Assembly: GCF_020092905.1 (NCBI RefSeq)
Contig: NZ_JAGSGB010000002.1
Location: 620,001 to 684,000, forward strand
DNA length: 64,000 bases
Origin: Pacificimonas aurantium
GTDB lineage: Bacteria > Pseudomonadota > Alphaproteobacteria > Sphingomonadales > Sphingomonadaceae
Direction: 5' to 3'
Within the stretch, counting starts at the first letter, position 1. Every line of letters begins with the position of its first letter. Shown here one piece after another: positions 43,976-54,356 of the stretch. A program made the translations under genes and the position numbers. Under the pieces are notes generated by a model, which searched no databases, was not told the origin of the DNA, and saw nothing but the letters and a program-made list of their open reading frames with translations.

Positions 43976-44302
43976 ATGATGACCTTCCTCGCATATCTCG
44001 GTGCCGCAATTGCTGAAATCGCGGGCTGTTTCGCTTTCTGGGCGTGGTTGCGTATGGACAAGTCGGCTTGGTGGCTTGTTCCGGGCGTGGCTTCACTTGT
44101 CCTTTTTGCCTATTTGCTTACGCTCGTCGATGCGGAGCATGCAGGTCGGACTTACGCTGCCTACGGCGGGGTCTACATCCTATCCGCGTTATTGTGGCTT
44201 TGGATCGCAGAAGGCGTGAAGCCCGATCGGTGGGACTCTCTGGGCGTGGCGATCTGCCTCGTAGGCGCCGGCGTTATCTTGCTCGCCCCCAGACCGGTAT
44301 GA
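43976..44302 (+). CDS. YnfA family small membrane protein
   Basis: Predicted 108 residues with four membrane helices. [42 protein letters not shown] and [20 protein letters not shown] are typical of YnfA/UPF0060, a small-multidrug-resistance-like group. It follows the mer genes by 80 bases and is convergent to the ACR3 part of the chimera. Such genes often accompany arsenic or mercury resistance; the substrate is unknown. Confidence 0.88.
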   Translation: MMTFLAYLGAAIAEIAGCFAFWAWLRMDKSAWWLVPGVASLVLFAYLLTLVDAEHAGRTYAAYGGVYILSALLWLWIAEGVKPDRWDSLGVAICLVGAGVILLAPRPV

Positions 44303-44311
44303 GGCAGATCC

Positions 44312-46672
<2,361 letters not shown>

Positions 46673-46906
46673 GAAAATCGGAAGACGGCGCTTTCAGCAT
46701 TGAAAAGCCTAAGGATTGCGGTTCAAGCGCCTGCAGACTTACAGCAGAGACGGCGCGTAATTTCCCGCGAAACCAACCACCTGCAGCCCGACCGACGGCG
46801 CTGCTTTTATCTCGCCATCCCTCCCTTCCTTTGGTGCGCAAGCCTCCCGTCCTTCGCCCGCTTTCGCCAGGGAACGCATGGCTGCGCGAAGGTGCGAGGC
46901 TCGCTT
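46673..46906. other. Region upstream of the relaxase; possible oriT neighbourhood
   Basis: These 234 bases separate the relaxase from the lytic transglycosylase. I see no convincing gene and no strong hairpin. Origins of transfer commonly lie next to relaxase genes, so this is one place for a decayed or intact nic site, but nothing in the sequence proves it. Confidence 0.3.
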
Positions 46907-47638
46907 TCATTGGGAGGAAGCCGTCGAGACGGGCGCGAATAGATCGTGCGCGGCTTGTTCCGGTCGCGCGAAGGGGTTCGCCGCGGGGCCGGGCATAGCC
47001 ACCTCGTCCAACTCTTTTCGCGCTGCGCCGGGAGGCTGCAAGGCGCCAGCCGGAACATTCCTGGCTTGTAGAGGCGCCGCCGCAAACATGCGCTCGGACT
47101 GCAACAGCGGCGCAATCCGGGCGACATAGCGGCGCGTTTCGAGTGGCAGCGAACGCCGTCCGGCAAGCCAGTCTTCGTAGCGTCCCGGACCTGCATTGTA
47201 TGCCGCGAGGAAACCTTGCGCGCCGTAGCGATCATACATTTCGCGCAGGTAAGACGTGCCGGCCAGAATGTTATCGCGCGGGTCGAACGGGTCTTGCCCG
47301 AGCGAGAACCGGGCGCGCTGCCGCGACCAGGTTCCGGGCATGAGCTGCATGAGACCCATCGCTCCTGCTCTGGAAACCGCCCGCACCCGGCCCGCGCTTT
47401 CGGCGCGGATCACCGCGTAGATCCAGTGCTCGGGAATGCCGAATTGCTGAGATGCTTCGCTGACATGCGCTGCAATCTCGACGCGCTGGGAAGCTCGGAC
47501 AAACTGCTCCGATTGCGCAAAAACCTGTGCCGGACTCGCCGCCCACATGGTGGCCAGGAGTCCCTGCAGAAGATACAGGCGGAGCACGGAATCAGCCCTT
47601 TGCCGGGCGGCGCGCGCCGCGCGACCATATAAGGACAT
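46907..47638 (-). CDS. Lytic transglycosylase of the conjugation module
   Basis: Predicted 243 residues from ATG 47638. An export segment (RLYLLQGLLATMWAASPAQVFAQ) precedes an SLT domain with the catalytic Glu in IRAESAGRVRAVSRAGAMGLMQLMPGTW and the AYNAGPGRY block. It would open peptidoglycan for the transfer apparatus. Its start lies within the DUF736 gene (47-base overlap). The order relaxase/transglycosylase/DUF736/TraF is typical of integrative elements in sphingomonads. Confidence 0.85.
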   Translation of the reverse strand: MSLYGRAARAARQRADSVLRLYLLQGLLATMWAASPAQVFAQSEQFVRASQRVEIAAHVSEASQQFGIPEHWIYAVIRAESAGRVRAVSRAGAMGLMQLMPGTWSRQRARFSLGQDPFDPRDNILAGTSYLREMYDRYGAQGFLAAYNAGPGRYEDWLAGRRSLPLETRRYVARIAPLLQSERMFAAAPLQARNVPAGALQPPGAARKELDEVAMPGPAANPFARPEQAAHDLFAPVSTASSQ

Positions 47639-47924
47639 GGTTCTGGTCGTCAGAACTGAACAGATTGGCGCGCAGGGGCCGAGGCAATACCGGATCGTCG
47701 ATGACGAGCGTGACAAAACTGCCTGCCTTGTCGCCGACATGTTTCCAGCCTGCACCCACCTCGTAGGTTTCCTCGCCTTCACCTGCCATGATGCGATAGT
47801 CAGGGGCGTTCTCGGTGTCGCCGGGGTCGGCGGCCACCAGGGTCAGCGGTGCGTCAATGGTCAGGGTTTGCAGCCGCCCTTCAAAGCCGTCGGGTGTGGC
47901 TGCAAAAGTGCCGATACAGGTCAT
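47592..47924 (-). CDS. DUF736 family protein
   Basis: Predicted 110 residues with the DUF736 pattern: IGTFAATPDGFEGRLQTLTID, DYRIMAGE, EVGAGWKHVGDKAGSFVTLVIDDP and RANLFSSDDQNHVLIWSR. Function is unknown; the family is confined to conjugative or integrative elements. Its start overlaps the traF stop (ATGA). Confidence 0.88.
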   Translation of the reverse strand: MTCIGTFAATPDGFEGRLQTLTIDAPLTLVAADPGDTENAPDYRIMAGEGEETYEVGAGWKHVGDKAGSFVTLVIDDPVLPRPLRANLFSSDDQNHVLIWSRGARRPAKG

Positions 47925-48502
47925 TGTGCGTCTCCATCATTTACGTTGGGAATGGGAAAGTCGGCGGGCGAGGCGAGCAGGACATAGTCCCCGTCGCCCG
48001 CTTCGTTGGTCCAGACGGGCCGCGCGCGCCCGATGACATCGGCGCGTGCGACCGGGCCGAAATAACGCCCGTCAAAGCTGCCGGGGGCGCGCCTGTTCAT
48101 CACGAACAGTTCATCCGCAGCGATAGTCCGGCATCCTTTCCAGACGGGCAGTTCGCGTCCAAGGCTGTCGCGCCGACGCGCCGAGCCCGCAGGTGTCCCA
48201 TTGATCTCGATGAGCAGGTCGCGCCGGCAGACCGTATCCCCGCCAAGCGCCGCAACCTCCTTGATGAGCGGAACGCCCGCAGGAAGATAGCCGCGCGAGG
48301 CGAGGTATTTCTGCAGCCTGAAAGCAGGATCGATCGCGACGCGGTCGCCCCTCTGGAGACCGGTCTTTCCGCCGATTGAGTACAGTCCAACCGGCACGCT
48401 GGCCGTCACGTTCCAGACCAAAAGTCGCGAGAGCGGGATTGCGATGCTGGCCAGTGTCGCTGCCGCGACCATGCCTGCCAGAAAGGCGGTGCGCCGCCTC
48501 AT
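47921..48502 (-). CDS. traF: TraF-type S26 family signal peptidase
   Basis: Predicted 193 residues from ATG 48502. One N-terminal membrane segment (LAGMVAAATLASIAIPL) precedes a peptidase S26 domain with the nucleophile Ser in TASVPVGLYSI and the general-base Lys in PLIKEVAALGGDTV. TraF-type peptidases cyclise or mature conjugative pilin. Its start overlaps the DUF2840 stop by 4 bases. No pilin (trbC) gene is in the window. Confidence 0.85.
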   Translation of the reverse strand: MRRRTAFLAGMVAAATLASIAIPLSRLLVWNVTASVPVGLYSIGGKTGLQRGDRVAIDPAFRLQKYLASRGYLPAGVPLIKEVAALGGDTVCRRDLLIEINGTPAGSARRRDSLGRELPVWKGCRTIAADELFVMNRRAPGSFDGRYFGPVARADVIGRARPVWTNEAGDGDYVLLASPADFPIPNVNDGDAQ

Positions 48503-49191
48503 GATTGCAGCTTTCGCCGCCGCAGCCAGTCGCGATGGCGCGCAGGGGAATAGGAACGTACTTGCATGCCCCCTGCCAGCCTGTTGTGGACATGATGCCA
48601 GTGGTCGGGAGCTACATCGCAGGGATCGATGCCAACGTCCTCGATCGCATCGATCAGCGCAAAGACCTGGCGAACCTTTGGCCAGCTTCGCACCGAGAGC
48701 AGGATTTGCGCGCCAGGATCGACCTGCGGCAGAGTGGTGAACGGCTCGCCGAAACCGGCGGCTTGGGCGATCGTGAGTGTGGAGCCAACGGTCCCGTAGT
48801 CGTTCGAAGCCCACCGAACCAAGGCAAAGACCTGTCCCGGAGCATAGCTTTCGATACGCGTCCGGCGATCGAGGATGCGCTCTGCAACGGGCTTGCCGAA
48901 CCGAAGCCAGTCTTCCTGCACGCCGCCGCGCCACACCAGCGTGACATGCGTAAGTGGCGGATCACCGGAACCTGCCTCGACCGGTTCCGGAGGCGGAAGC
49001 GAAGCGCGCGCTGCGCTTTTGCACAGGCGTGGCTGTGTTAGCAGGAATCTGAAAGATTCCTTGTTAGCATTGTTAAGGGCTTCGCAGGCGCCGCGTTTTC
49101 GGCGAGTCGCGCAGGCTCCCGGTTCCCGATAGTCCGGGAATAGGGTTCCCGATCGTCCGAACGTCATGGTTCCCGATAGTCCGAACATCAC
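48499..49191 (-). CDS. DUF2840 family protein, N-terminus unclear
   Basis: The conserved part starts at about residue 80 of the frame: LTHVTLVWRGGVQEDWLRFGKPVAE, DRRTRIESYAPGQVFALVRWASNDYGT, DPCDVAPDHWHHVHNRLAGG. DUF2840 proteins sit between parA and traF in these modules. The first 80 residues are read from the iteron-like repeats and have no family character. No standard start codon lies close to the conserved part, so the original start was probably lost when the parA region was deleted. Translation might begin at the GTG/ATG overlapping the repA stop. Confidence 0.65.
   Translation of the reverse strand: MMFGLSGTMTFGRSGTLFPDYREPGACATRRKRGACEALNNANKESFRFLLTQPRLCKSAARASLPPPEPVEAGSGDPPLTHVTLVWRGGVQEDWLRFGKPVAERILDRRTRIESYAPGQVFALVRWASNDYGTVGSTLTIAQAAGFGEPFTTLPQVDPGAQILLSVRSWPKVRQVFALIDAIEDVGIDPCDVAPDHWHHVHNRLAGGMQVRSYSPARHRDWLRRRKLQS
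49036..49075. repeat. TGTTAGCA direct repeats enclosing an inverted repeat
   Basis: TGTTAGCA occurs at 49036-49043 and 49062-49069, with a partial TGTTA following. Between them GGAATCT and AGATTCC are inverted around GAA. This lies between the iteron-like repeats and the DUF2840 coding part, where parA would be expected. It may be a binding site or scar. Confidence 0.45.
49121..49187. repeat. Three iteron-like repeats downstream of repA
   Basis: Three near-identical 20-bp units begin at 49121, 49144 and 49168 (period 23-24 bp), consensus GGTTCCCGATMGTCCGRAMR. Units 2 and 3 each contain GTTC-N10-GAAC inverted ends. The spacing of about two helical turns and the position beside repA fit iterons or a partition/operator array. 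Confidence 0.75.
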
Positions 49192-50069
49192 GCACCCTTT
49201 TCCACAGGGGGCAGCCCGATACGGCGCCGCGCGGACGCGAAGGGATCGACAGGCGCTGCAACGAACAGGAGCCGCTCGCGGCCGAACTGGTGCTCAAGAG
49301 CGAGATTGTAGCCGGGGAGCGACTGGCGGCGAACGATGGCCCGCACTTCGAAAGCGAAACGCTTCAATGGCGAGAGCGCGCCGGACTTCAAATGCAGGTG
49401 CGAAATGTCGAAACTCCACCCGCCCTTCTGCTTCCCGCCATGCTTGCGTACGATGCGATAGAGCCAGCGCTCGAGACCGCCAGTGAGCGCGAAATAGGCC
49501 GGGTCGATGGTCAGGACGAGCGCACGGTCCAGCACACCCTCGTAGAGCCAGTCCGGCACGATCATTTCGATGCCGAGCGCGCGCCCGTTGTCGTCGAGCC
49601 GTTCGCGCCATTCGTTGATCCAGGAAAATCGTCGGCGTCGTCGCGCCCCGGCCTGCCGGATGGAGGTGGCAATGCTGGTCGACTGCAAGCGGTCGAGCGC
49701 CGCCTTCAGGCGCTCGTAGCCAGCCTTTCCGGTTCCGCGCCGGGTGAAGGTAAGGATTTCATGGGGCGTCGCCGCGATAAGGCGCGAGGTGGCTTTGCCG
49801 GCATCGCGCGCCTCGACGATCTGGCTCGCTACCCAGATCAGTACATCGGCGTCCCAGATGGTGGCCATGCCATGTTCGGCGGTCGCTTCGACCAGAATGG
49901 CGACCTCGCCCATGCGAAAGTCGATCGGCTTCACTCGCTTCGACTTGGCGAGGCTGAAGAAAGGCCAGGCCATCAGATCCTGCGCATCGCGCGCGGCGAT
50001 GTCGCTGCCCGCGCCGACGAACAGGTCGAGCTGTCCGGCCCCGCCGTCCGATGTCTTCAAGGAGCGCAT
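49188..50069 (-). CDS. repA: Replication initiator protein RepA
   Basis: Predicted 293-residue initiator of the RepA type found on broad-host-range plasmids and integrative elements. Typical blocks are GQLDLF, MAWPFFSLAKSKRVKPIDFRMGEVAI, DADVLIWVASQI, SWINEWRERLDDNGRALGIEMIVPDWLYEGVLD and YRIVRKHGGKQKGGWSFDISHLHLKSG. It would bind the adjacent iterons. The TGA stop overlaps a GTG (GTGATG) that opens the DUF2840 frame. Confidence 0.9.
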   Translation of the reverse strand: MRSLKTSDGGAGQLDLFVGAGSDIAARDAQDLMAWPFFSLAKSKRVKPIDFRMGEVAILVEATAEHGMATIWDADVLIWVASQIVEARDAGKATSRLIAATPHEILTFTRRGTGKAGYERLKAALDRLQSTSIATSIRQAGARRRRRFSWINEWRERLDDNGRALGIEMIVPDWLYEGVLDRALVLTIDPAYFALTGGLERWLYRIVRKHGGKQKGGWSFDISHLHLKSGALSPLKRFAFEVRAIVRRQSLPGYNLALEHQFGRERLLFVAAPVDPFASARRRIGLPPVEKGA

Positions 50070-50078
50070 GGTATCGCC

Positions 50079-50351
50079 TCAGCGCCGGACCGGACCGGTG
50101 TAGCCGTCGATCCGCTTGGCAGGATGAACGACGCCCTTGCCCGGATCGCTGGTCGAACGGCGCAAGCCCTGCTCGGCCCAGGCATCGAGATCTTCGGGCC
50201 GATAAACGATGCGGCCGCCGAGCTTGTGGTAGACCGGCCCTGTTCCATAGCATCGGTGCTTTTCGAGCGTGCGCGGCGAAAGCCCCAGATGCACCGCGGC
50301 ATCTGGGGTGCGCAGGTAGCGGGGACGGACCGGATCGGGAACGGCGGGCAT
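50079..50351 (-). CDS. Small helix-turn-helix protein (AlpA/MerR-like)
   Basis: Predicted 90 residues. A winged HTH of the excisionase/AlpA kind is visible as YLRTPDAAVHLGLSPRTLEKHRCYGTGPVYHKLGGRIVYRPEDLDAWAEQG. Such proteins lie just upstream of repA in this element family and probably regulate it. It is 9 bases from repA on the same strand, so co-transcribed. Confidence 0.85.
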   Translation of the reverse strand: MPAVPDPVRPRYLRTPDAAVHLGLSPRTLEKHRCYGTGPVYHKLGGRIVYRPEDLDAWAEQGLRRSTSDPGKGVVHPAKRIDGYTGPVRR

Positions 50352-50882
50352 GGGGTTAGCTCCAAGAGGCTCGGGTGGCTGCGGCTAACTGCCGCTGATT
50401 GCGGAGGGTGATGGCGCATGCCTTGGCGATGGGGGGAGCGACACGATGCTGCGTTCGGATTTGTCGCCCCTACCGATCATGAGCTCGGCAGCATCGAGGA
50501 AGGGCGGCATCCGTGCAGGGCCCGACGCTATTGCGCCGCTCGGCAGACTTTCGGCTGCAATGCCGAAAGGTCCGAAAAAGATGCCGCACCTGCGATAGAG
50601 GCAGCGGCCAAGGGCCTGTGGGAAGCAAGGCAAGCGGGGCCTGTCGCGGCCGTAGCTTCCCGCTCGCCCGACCCGCTGCCGGTTCGCAAGTGCGTGCGGG
50701 GCCCCGGAACGCATAATGCCGCACCCTCAGGAGCGCATCGCCAGATGCGCGGGACAGAGTGCGTCCCCAGCCCCGCTCGACATATCCCGAAGGCCAGTGG
50801 GCCAGGCTGATATTCGGAGAAACGCCGGTTTCTTCTGGATCGACATCTTGACCCTAGCGCTCACCTACGGAAACACGAGAAA
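50352..50882. other. Region without a convincing gene
   Basis: The open frames here are Arg/Pro/Ala-rich on both strands and show no domain pattern. It is high in GC and may contain the promoter of the HTH-repA operon or remnants of regulatory genes often found here in related elements. I see no clear motif. Confidence 0.4.
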
Positions 50883-50912
50883 AGGGCAGGAACCGCTGCC
50901 GGTCCCTGCCCT
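50883..50912 (-). terminator. Terminator of the 73-residue protein gene
   Basis: AGGGCAGG and CCTGCCCT form an 8-bp perfect stem. On the minus strand it is followed by TTTTC, 11 bases after the stop codon at 50923. Confidence 0.8.
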
Positions 50913-50922
50913 GCAGAATGCC

Positions 50923-51144
50923 TCAGAATTCGTCGAGCATTCCGCCATGGACGGTATGAACGACCCGGATCGCAAGATGCGGGGGCAGCGCATTGTAGTC
51001 GCCTTCGTCGACCGCGCGATATCCGAGTTCGTCATCCTCGATAACATGCTGGTCGAAGAAGCTGTGCAAGGCCCGTTGCTCAGCTGTTTCCAGAGCCTCG
51101 AAATAATTGCGCGAAGGCAGTGTGCATTTCGTGAAATAGGTCAT
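50923..51144 (-). CDS. Small acidic protein of unknown function
   Basis: Predicted 73 residues (MTYFTKCTLPSRNYFEALET at the start, ending HTVHGGMLDEF), acidic, without signal or membrane segment. A perfect AGGAGG-like site lies before ATG 51144 and a terminator follows, so it is very likely expressed. I do not recognise the family. It lies between ssb and the HTH gene of the element on the same strand. Confidence 0.7.
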   Translation of the reverse strand: MTYFTKCTLPSRNYFEALETAEQRALHSFFDQHVIEDDELGYRAVDEGDYNALPPHLAIRVVHTVHGGMLDEF

Positions 51145-51491
51145 GATAATCCTCCTGAAATCTGTCGCGAGACGACAGGAGGTTGGCCGATGGGCCCGGG
51201 CAGACCGGGTCACAGGATCGCCTGACAGGGCGACCGCGAAGCGGCGCAGGGGGAAACGGTTTTGTCCGGTGCCGGATGCAATCCGGCGGCGGACAAAATG
51301 GTGGGGCCCCTGCCGTCCTTGATGCGGGCGGCGCGGGACCATCATGCTGGAAATGCGGTAAGCCAGGCCAATCCAGTCCACCTCAAACGACCGTTTCAGA
51401 TGATCGCTGCCATAAGGGGTCGGGCCCTCCGGGCAGCGCCTGGCTATTCCCCGGAGAAAAGACCGAGCGAAAGGAAGGGTGAACAGCGAAA
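51145..51491. other. Region between ssb and the 73-residue protein gene, with a long hairpin
   Basis: No gene is supported here. The main structure is the hairpin at 51260-51298. The region must hold the promoter of the 73-residue protein gene, but I cannot place it. Confidence 0.4.
51260..51298. repeat. 39-base two-part hairpin
   Basis: TTTTGTCCG (51260-51268) pairs with CGGACAAAA (51290-51298), and inside it GCCGGAT pairs with ATCCGGC around GCA. The two stems are separated by a small internal loop. It may be a single-strand origin, an oriT-like structure or a small RNA; the T/A-rich base also resembles a terminator. Confidence 0.55.
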
Positions 51492-51519
51492 GAGGCCCTG
51501 CCGTTTCCGGCAGAGCCTC
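51492..51519 (-). terminator. Terminator after ssb
   Basis: GAGGCCCTGCCG and CGGCAGAGCCTC form an 11-pair stem with one mismatch around a short TTTC loop. On the minus strand TTTC follows. It lies 25 bases after the ssb stop. Confidence 0.65.
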
Positions 51520-51544
51520 CTTTGGCTGGTTCGATGGCGCCGGA

Positions 51545-51931
51545 TCAGTCGATCGGAGGGGCGTCCTGGTTGTCGCCGCCATTGGCCCGCGAGAGGAAAT
51601 CGACCTTGTCGGCAAGGATCTCCGAGCCATACCGCGTCACACCGTCCTGGTCTTCCCACTGCGTGTAGTGGATGCGGCCCTGGACCGAGACCAGCTGGCC
51701 TTTCGAGCAGTACTGACCGACGGTCTTGGCGAGGCCGTTGAAGCAGGTCACACGGTGGAATTCGCTGTCCTTGGCGGTGTAGCCGTTCTCGTCCTTGTAG
51801 GTCTTGCCGTCCTTGTCGCGTGCAGGACGATCGGTGACGACAGTGATCCCGGTAACGCTGGTTCCGCCTTTGGTTTCGCGAGTTTCAGGGTCGCGGGCAA
51901 TGCGGCCGGTGAGGATAACGAGATTGGTCAT
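51545..51931 (-). CDS. ssb: Single-stranded DNA-binding protein (element-borne)
   Basis: Predicted 128-residue SSB with one OB fold: NLVILTGRIARDPETRETKGGTSVTGITVVTDR, SEFHRVTCFNGLAKTVGQYCSKGQLVSVQGRIHYTQWEDQDGVTRYGSEILADKVDFLSR. The C-terminal tail is short and ends DAPPID, a degenerate form of the usual acidic DIPF tip. It belongs to the replication/transfer module. ATG 51931 has a GGAG-type site before it and a repeat-flanked palindrome upstream. Confidence 0.92.
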   Translation of the reverse strand: MTNLVILTGRIARDPETRETKGGTSVTGITVVTDRPARDKDGKTYKDENGYTAKDSEFHRVTCFNGLAKTVGQYCSKGQLVSVQGRIHYTQWEDQDGVTRYGSEILADKVDFLSRANGGDNQDAPPID

Positions 51932-52285
51932 GATAAATTCTCCTTCAGCTTGCGAACCGGAAACCATTTCCGGCTTGCGAACGTCGATGAGAAGCAGGGC
52001 ATGGGAGGACTGCACCGCGGGCCCGGCAGGGCCAAGGGAAACCGGTTCATGACGGGTGGTGCGGGCAGCCCGCAAGGCGGGCAACACGGCCGGAAAGGAA
52101 CGGGTTGCGGTTCCTCAGCTGACCTGGTTCAGACAGGTTCGCTCAGGAAAGCCGGATTGGCTTACGGTCGGGCATGAAGGACGGTTGATGAGCCGGTCTA
52201 TCCTTCGGCCCTTTCGTCTACGCGGGGCGATCTTCGAGACACAGGCATGTTTCCATCAACAGAGGTACTCGCAGAGCTCGAAGAG
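51932..52285. other. Upstream region of ssb
   Basis: No gene is supported. Directly upstream of ssb, two direct repeats GCTTGCGAAC (51948-51957 and 51973-51982) flank the palindrome CCGGAAA-CCA-TTTCCGG (51957-51973). The rest is GC-rich and featureless to me. It also marks the change from the transfer module to the membrane-protein and methyltransferase cargo. Confidence 0.5.
51948..51982. promoter_or_regulatory. Candidate ssb operator: palindrome between direct repeats
   Basis: GCTTGCGAAC occurs twice 25 bp apart and encloses CCGGAAACCATTTCCGG, which is a perfect 7-bp-arm palindrome. The site lies 17-51 bases upstream of the ssb ATG, where a regulator could act on transcription or translation. 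Identity of the regulator is unknown. Confidence 0.5.
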
Positions 52286-52633
52286 TCACGCCGCAAGATC
52301 CCCTTCGGCAACCTCCAGACGGTTCGCCCATTTCAGCATGATCCAACCGAAGAGCAAATTCACAAGCACGCGAAAGGGGAAATACAGGAGAGCCGGAAGG
52401 GCAAAGATCCAATCGATGAGCGCATTCGGTGCAAGCGCGTAGCCAACCTCCTTGAGGAAATACAGAATTGGCAAATGCATGGAGATGTGGGTTTCAACGG
52501 TAACCCCGATGCCAATATTTGCATCCTTTGCGATCTCCCACGCTGCATATAGCGTAATCAATCCATCGATCATGCCGCCAATGGCGCCAGACCAAGCCAG
52601 CAAAATCAAAAACAATCTCAATTTCTTGCCCAT
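52286..52633 (-). CDS. Small predicted membrane protein
   Basis: Predicted 115 residues from ATG 52633 (GGAAG just upstream; a GTG at 52648 is possible). There are three hydrophobic segments: LRLFLILLAWSGAIGGMIDGL, MHLPILYFLKEVGYALAPN and a C-terminal stretch around LIDWIFALPALLYFPFRVLV. I do not recognise the family. It follows the methyltransferase gene on the same strand by 89 bases. Confidence 0.5.
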   Translation of the reverse strand: MGKKLRLFLILLAWSGAIGGMIDGLITLYAAWEIAKDANIGIGVTVETHISMHLPILYFLKEVGYALAPNALIDWIFALPALLYFPFRVLVNLLFGWIMLKWANRLEVAEGDLAA

Positions 52634-52722
52634 TTCACTTCCGGTCACGCCGACGCGATCAAAGCGGGCACAGGCCCAATCTTGCCGTCACAGCGCATTG
52701 CTTCGCCCAAAATCCTGTTTGA

Positions 52723-53397
52723 TTAACAAGGTTCTTCCGCTCGCTTCATCGCGCTGATTATCGATATCGAACCGGTGATCGTGTTGAATTTTCTGAGCTC
52801 CCGGACCTCGACGAAACCGGCTCTGGACATCAACGGGATGAGCACTCCATCCGCATTCGGTTGCGTATCTGCAATTCCATCCAGCTGCTGAATCGTTGCT
52901 CTGAAGAGCTTGCGCATGAGCCAGGAGGTTTGCTCTCCATAGTCCGCAACGAACAGGCTACCGCCCGGTTTGAGCACGGAATGGATCTCGCTGAGAAGCC
53001 GCATCTTCTCGGCGAGCGGCACCTGATGGAGGACGAGGCAAAGCGTTGCGATATTCGGCGTAGGCCAGTCCGCGACCGCATCTGCGGACATCATCGCGCG
53101 CTTGAATTCGACGTCTATGCCCGCGCGCCGCGCTTTCGCACGAGCAATCTCGATGGCATTATCATCCGGGTCGATCCCCAAATAGGTGACCGCCGGATAG
53201 GCCTGCGCCATGAGCAGCGCCAGGCTGCCCGTTCCGGCTCCGACATCGAGTAGAACATCGTTGTCATTCGGCGTAATGAGCCCGACGATTGCCTTGCGCC
53301 ATTTGACCTCGCGGGTCGTGAGCCGGACACCAATGTCGTAAATTGGCGTCAGGAAGCTGTAACCCGCAGGTGGAGTGTAGTTCATCTGCTCAGCCAT
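52723..53397 (-). CDS. Class I SAM-dependent methyltransferase
   Basis: Predicted 224 residues from ATG 53397. SAM-binding motif I is LLDVGAGTGSLALLMA (about 48-63), then YLGIDPDDNAIEIARAKA and LKPGGSLFVADYGEQTSW, which is a pattern of ubiquinone/menaquinone-type or phospholipid methyltransferases. The substrate is unknown. Its ATG shares a base with the stop of the desaturase-like gene, so the two are translationally coupled, which hints at a lipid substrate. Confidence 0.82.
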   Translation of the reverse strand: MAEQMNYTPPAGYSFLTPIYDIGVRLTTREVKWRKAIVGLITPNDNDVLLDVGAGTGSLALLMAQAYPAVTYLGIDPDDNAIEIARAKARRAGIDVEFKRAMMSADAVADWPTPNIATLCLVLHQVPLAEKMRLLSEIHSVLKPGGSLFVADYGEQTSWLMRKLFRATIQQLDGIADTQPNADGVLIPLMSRAGFVEVRELRKFNTITGSISIISAMKRAEEPC

Positions 53398-54281
53398 CAC
53401 GCTTGCCCTTCGTTTCGTACCGGGCGAGTCACATGTGACGGCTGCCGCGTTCTGAACGGTTCGGTTAGCTGAGCCAGGTACGTCTCGGGATATGACACTA
53501 CGCCAGCGAGGCCCACGGTTCCGGATCTGATATGCGTGCTCGACGCAAATTTGCCTGTGCCAAGAAGCAGATCCCAAATGGTGAGGAAAAGGCCGAAATT
53601 GACATCGCCCTCAGTTTCGGAGGCGAGGTGATGGTGGCGGTGCACCGGCGCAACGGCCCAGACATATCTGAGCAGCCCAATCCGCATATCGACATTGGAG
53701 TGCTGGAGCTGCAGCTGGATTACCACAGCGAACGTTCCGACTACCGCAACATCGGTAGGTATGCCCATCAACAACCATGGCAGAGCGCCGATTGAAATCT
53801 CGATCAATTGGTGGACAGGGTGTTTAAGAAAACCATTGAAACCGTACATCCGGCGCACGGAATGGTGGACCGCGTGGAACCGCCATAACAGCGCGTTTCG
53901 ATGACTGGCATAATGCGTGAGCGTAATCCCAACATCGAGAATGATGATTGCGAGCACAACCTGCGTCCAGAACGGCCATGCATCCGGCCAAACCGAAGGC
54001 CACGGAACGAAGCTCGCGATAATGGGCAACAAGAGCACCAAGATGAGGATCGACCCTTCATTCACGACCGCATGAGCTATATCTCGCCTCGAGTCGCCAT
54101 GGCTCGAGTTCCAGCAATCATCGAACGGCGCGATACGCTCTGCGAGCAGGGACACGGTAACCGAACCGAGAAACAGAGGGATTAGCCAGGCTGGAGACAC
54201 ACCATTTGAGATGATTAGTGTGGCGCTGCCTAGAAAAACCAGGAAATACAAAGGTGCGTATAAAGTTCGAAAAATTGCCAT
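53397..54281 (-). CDS. Sterol desaturase/fatty acid hydroxylase family membrane protein
   Basis: Predicted 294 residues from ATG 54281 (GGAG 7 bases upstream). Four or more membrane helices carry the three His boxes of the di-iron family: HYASH, HAVHHS and HRHHH. It probably oxidises a lipid chain or ring in the inner membrane. It is downstream of an AraC regulator and coupled to the methyltransferase gene. It is less GC-rich than the core genes, as are its neighbours. Confidence 0.85.
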   Translation of the reverse strand: MAIFRTLYAPLYFLVFLGSATLIISNGVSPAWLIPLFLGSVTVSLLAERIAPFDDCWNSSHGDSRRDIAHAVVNEGSILILVLLLPIIASFVPWPSVWPDAWPFWTQVVLAIIILDVGITLTHYASHRNALLWRFHAVHHSVRRMYGFNGFLKHPVHQLIEISIGALPWLLMGIPTDVAVVGTFAVVIQLQLQHSNVDMRIGLLRYVWAVAPVHRHHHLASETEGDVNFGLFLTIWDLLLGTGKFASSTHIRSGTVGLAGVVSYPETYLAQLTEPFRTRQPSHVTRPVRNEGQA

Positions 54282-54356
54282 GCAGAACTCCATCAGGTCT
54301 GATGGTGAGTTACGCTGGCTAAGCGTGCGCAGTATTGAATGTTTCGCTGATGATCA

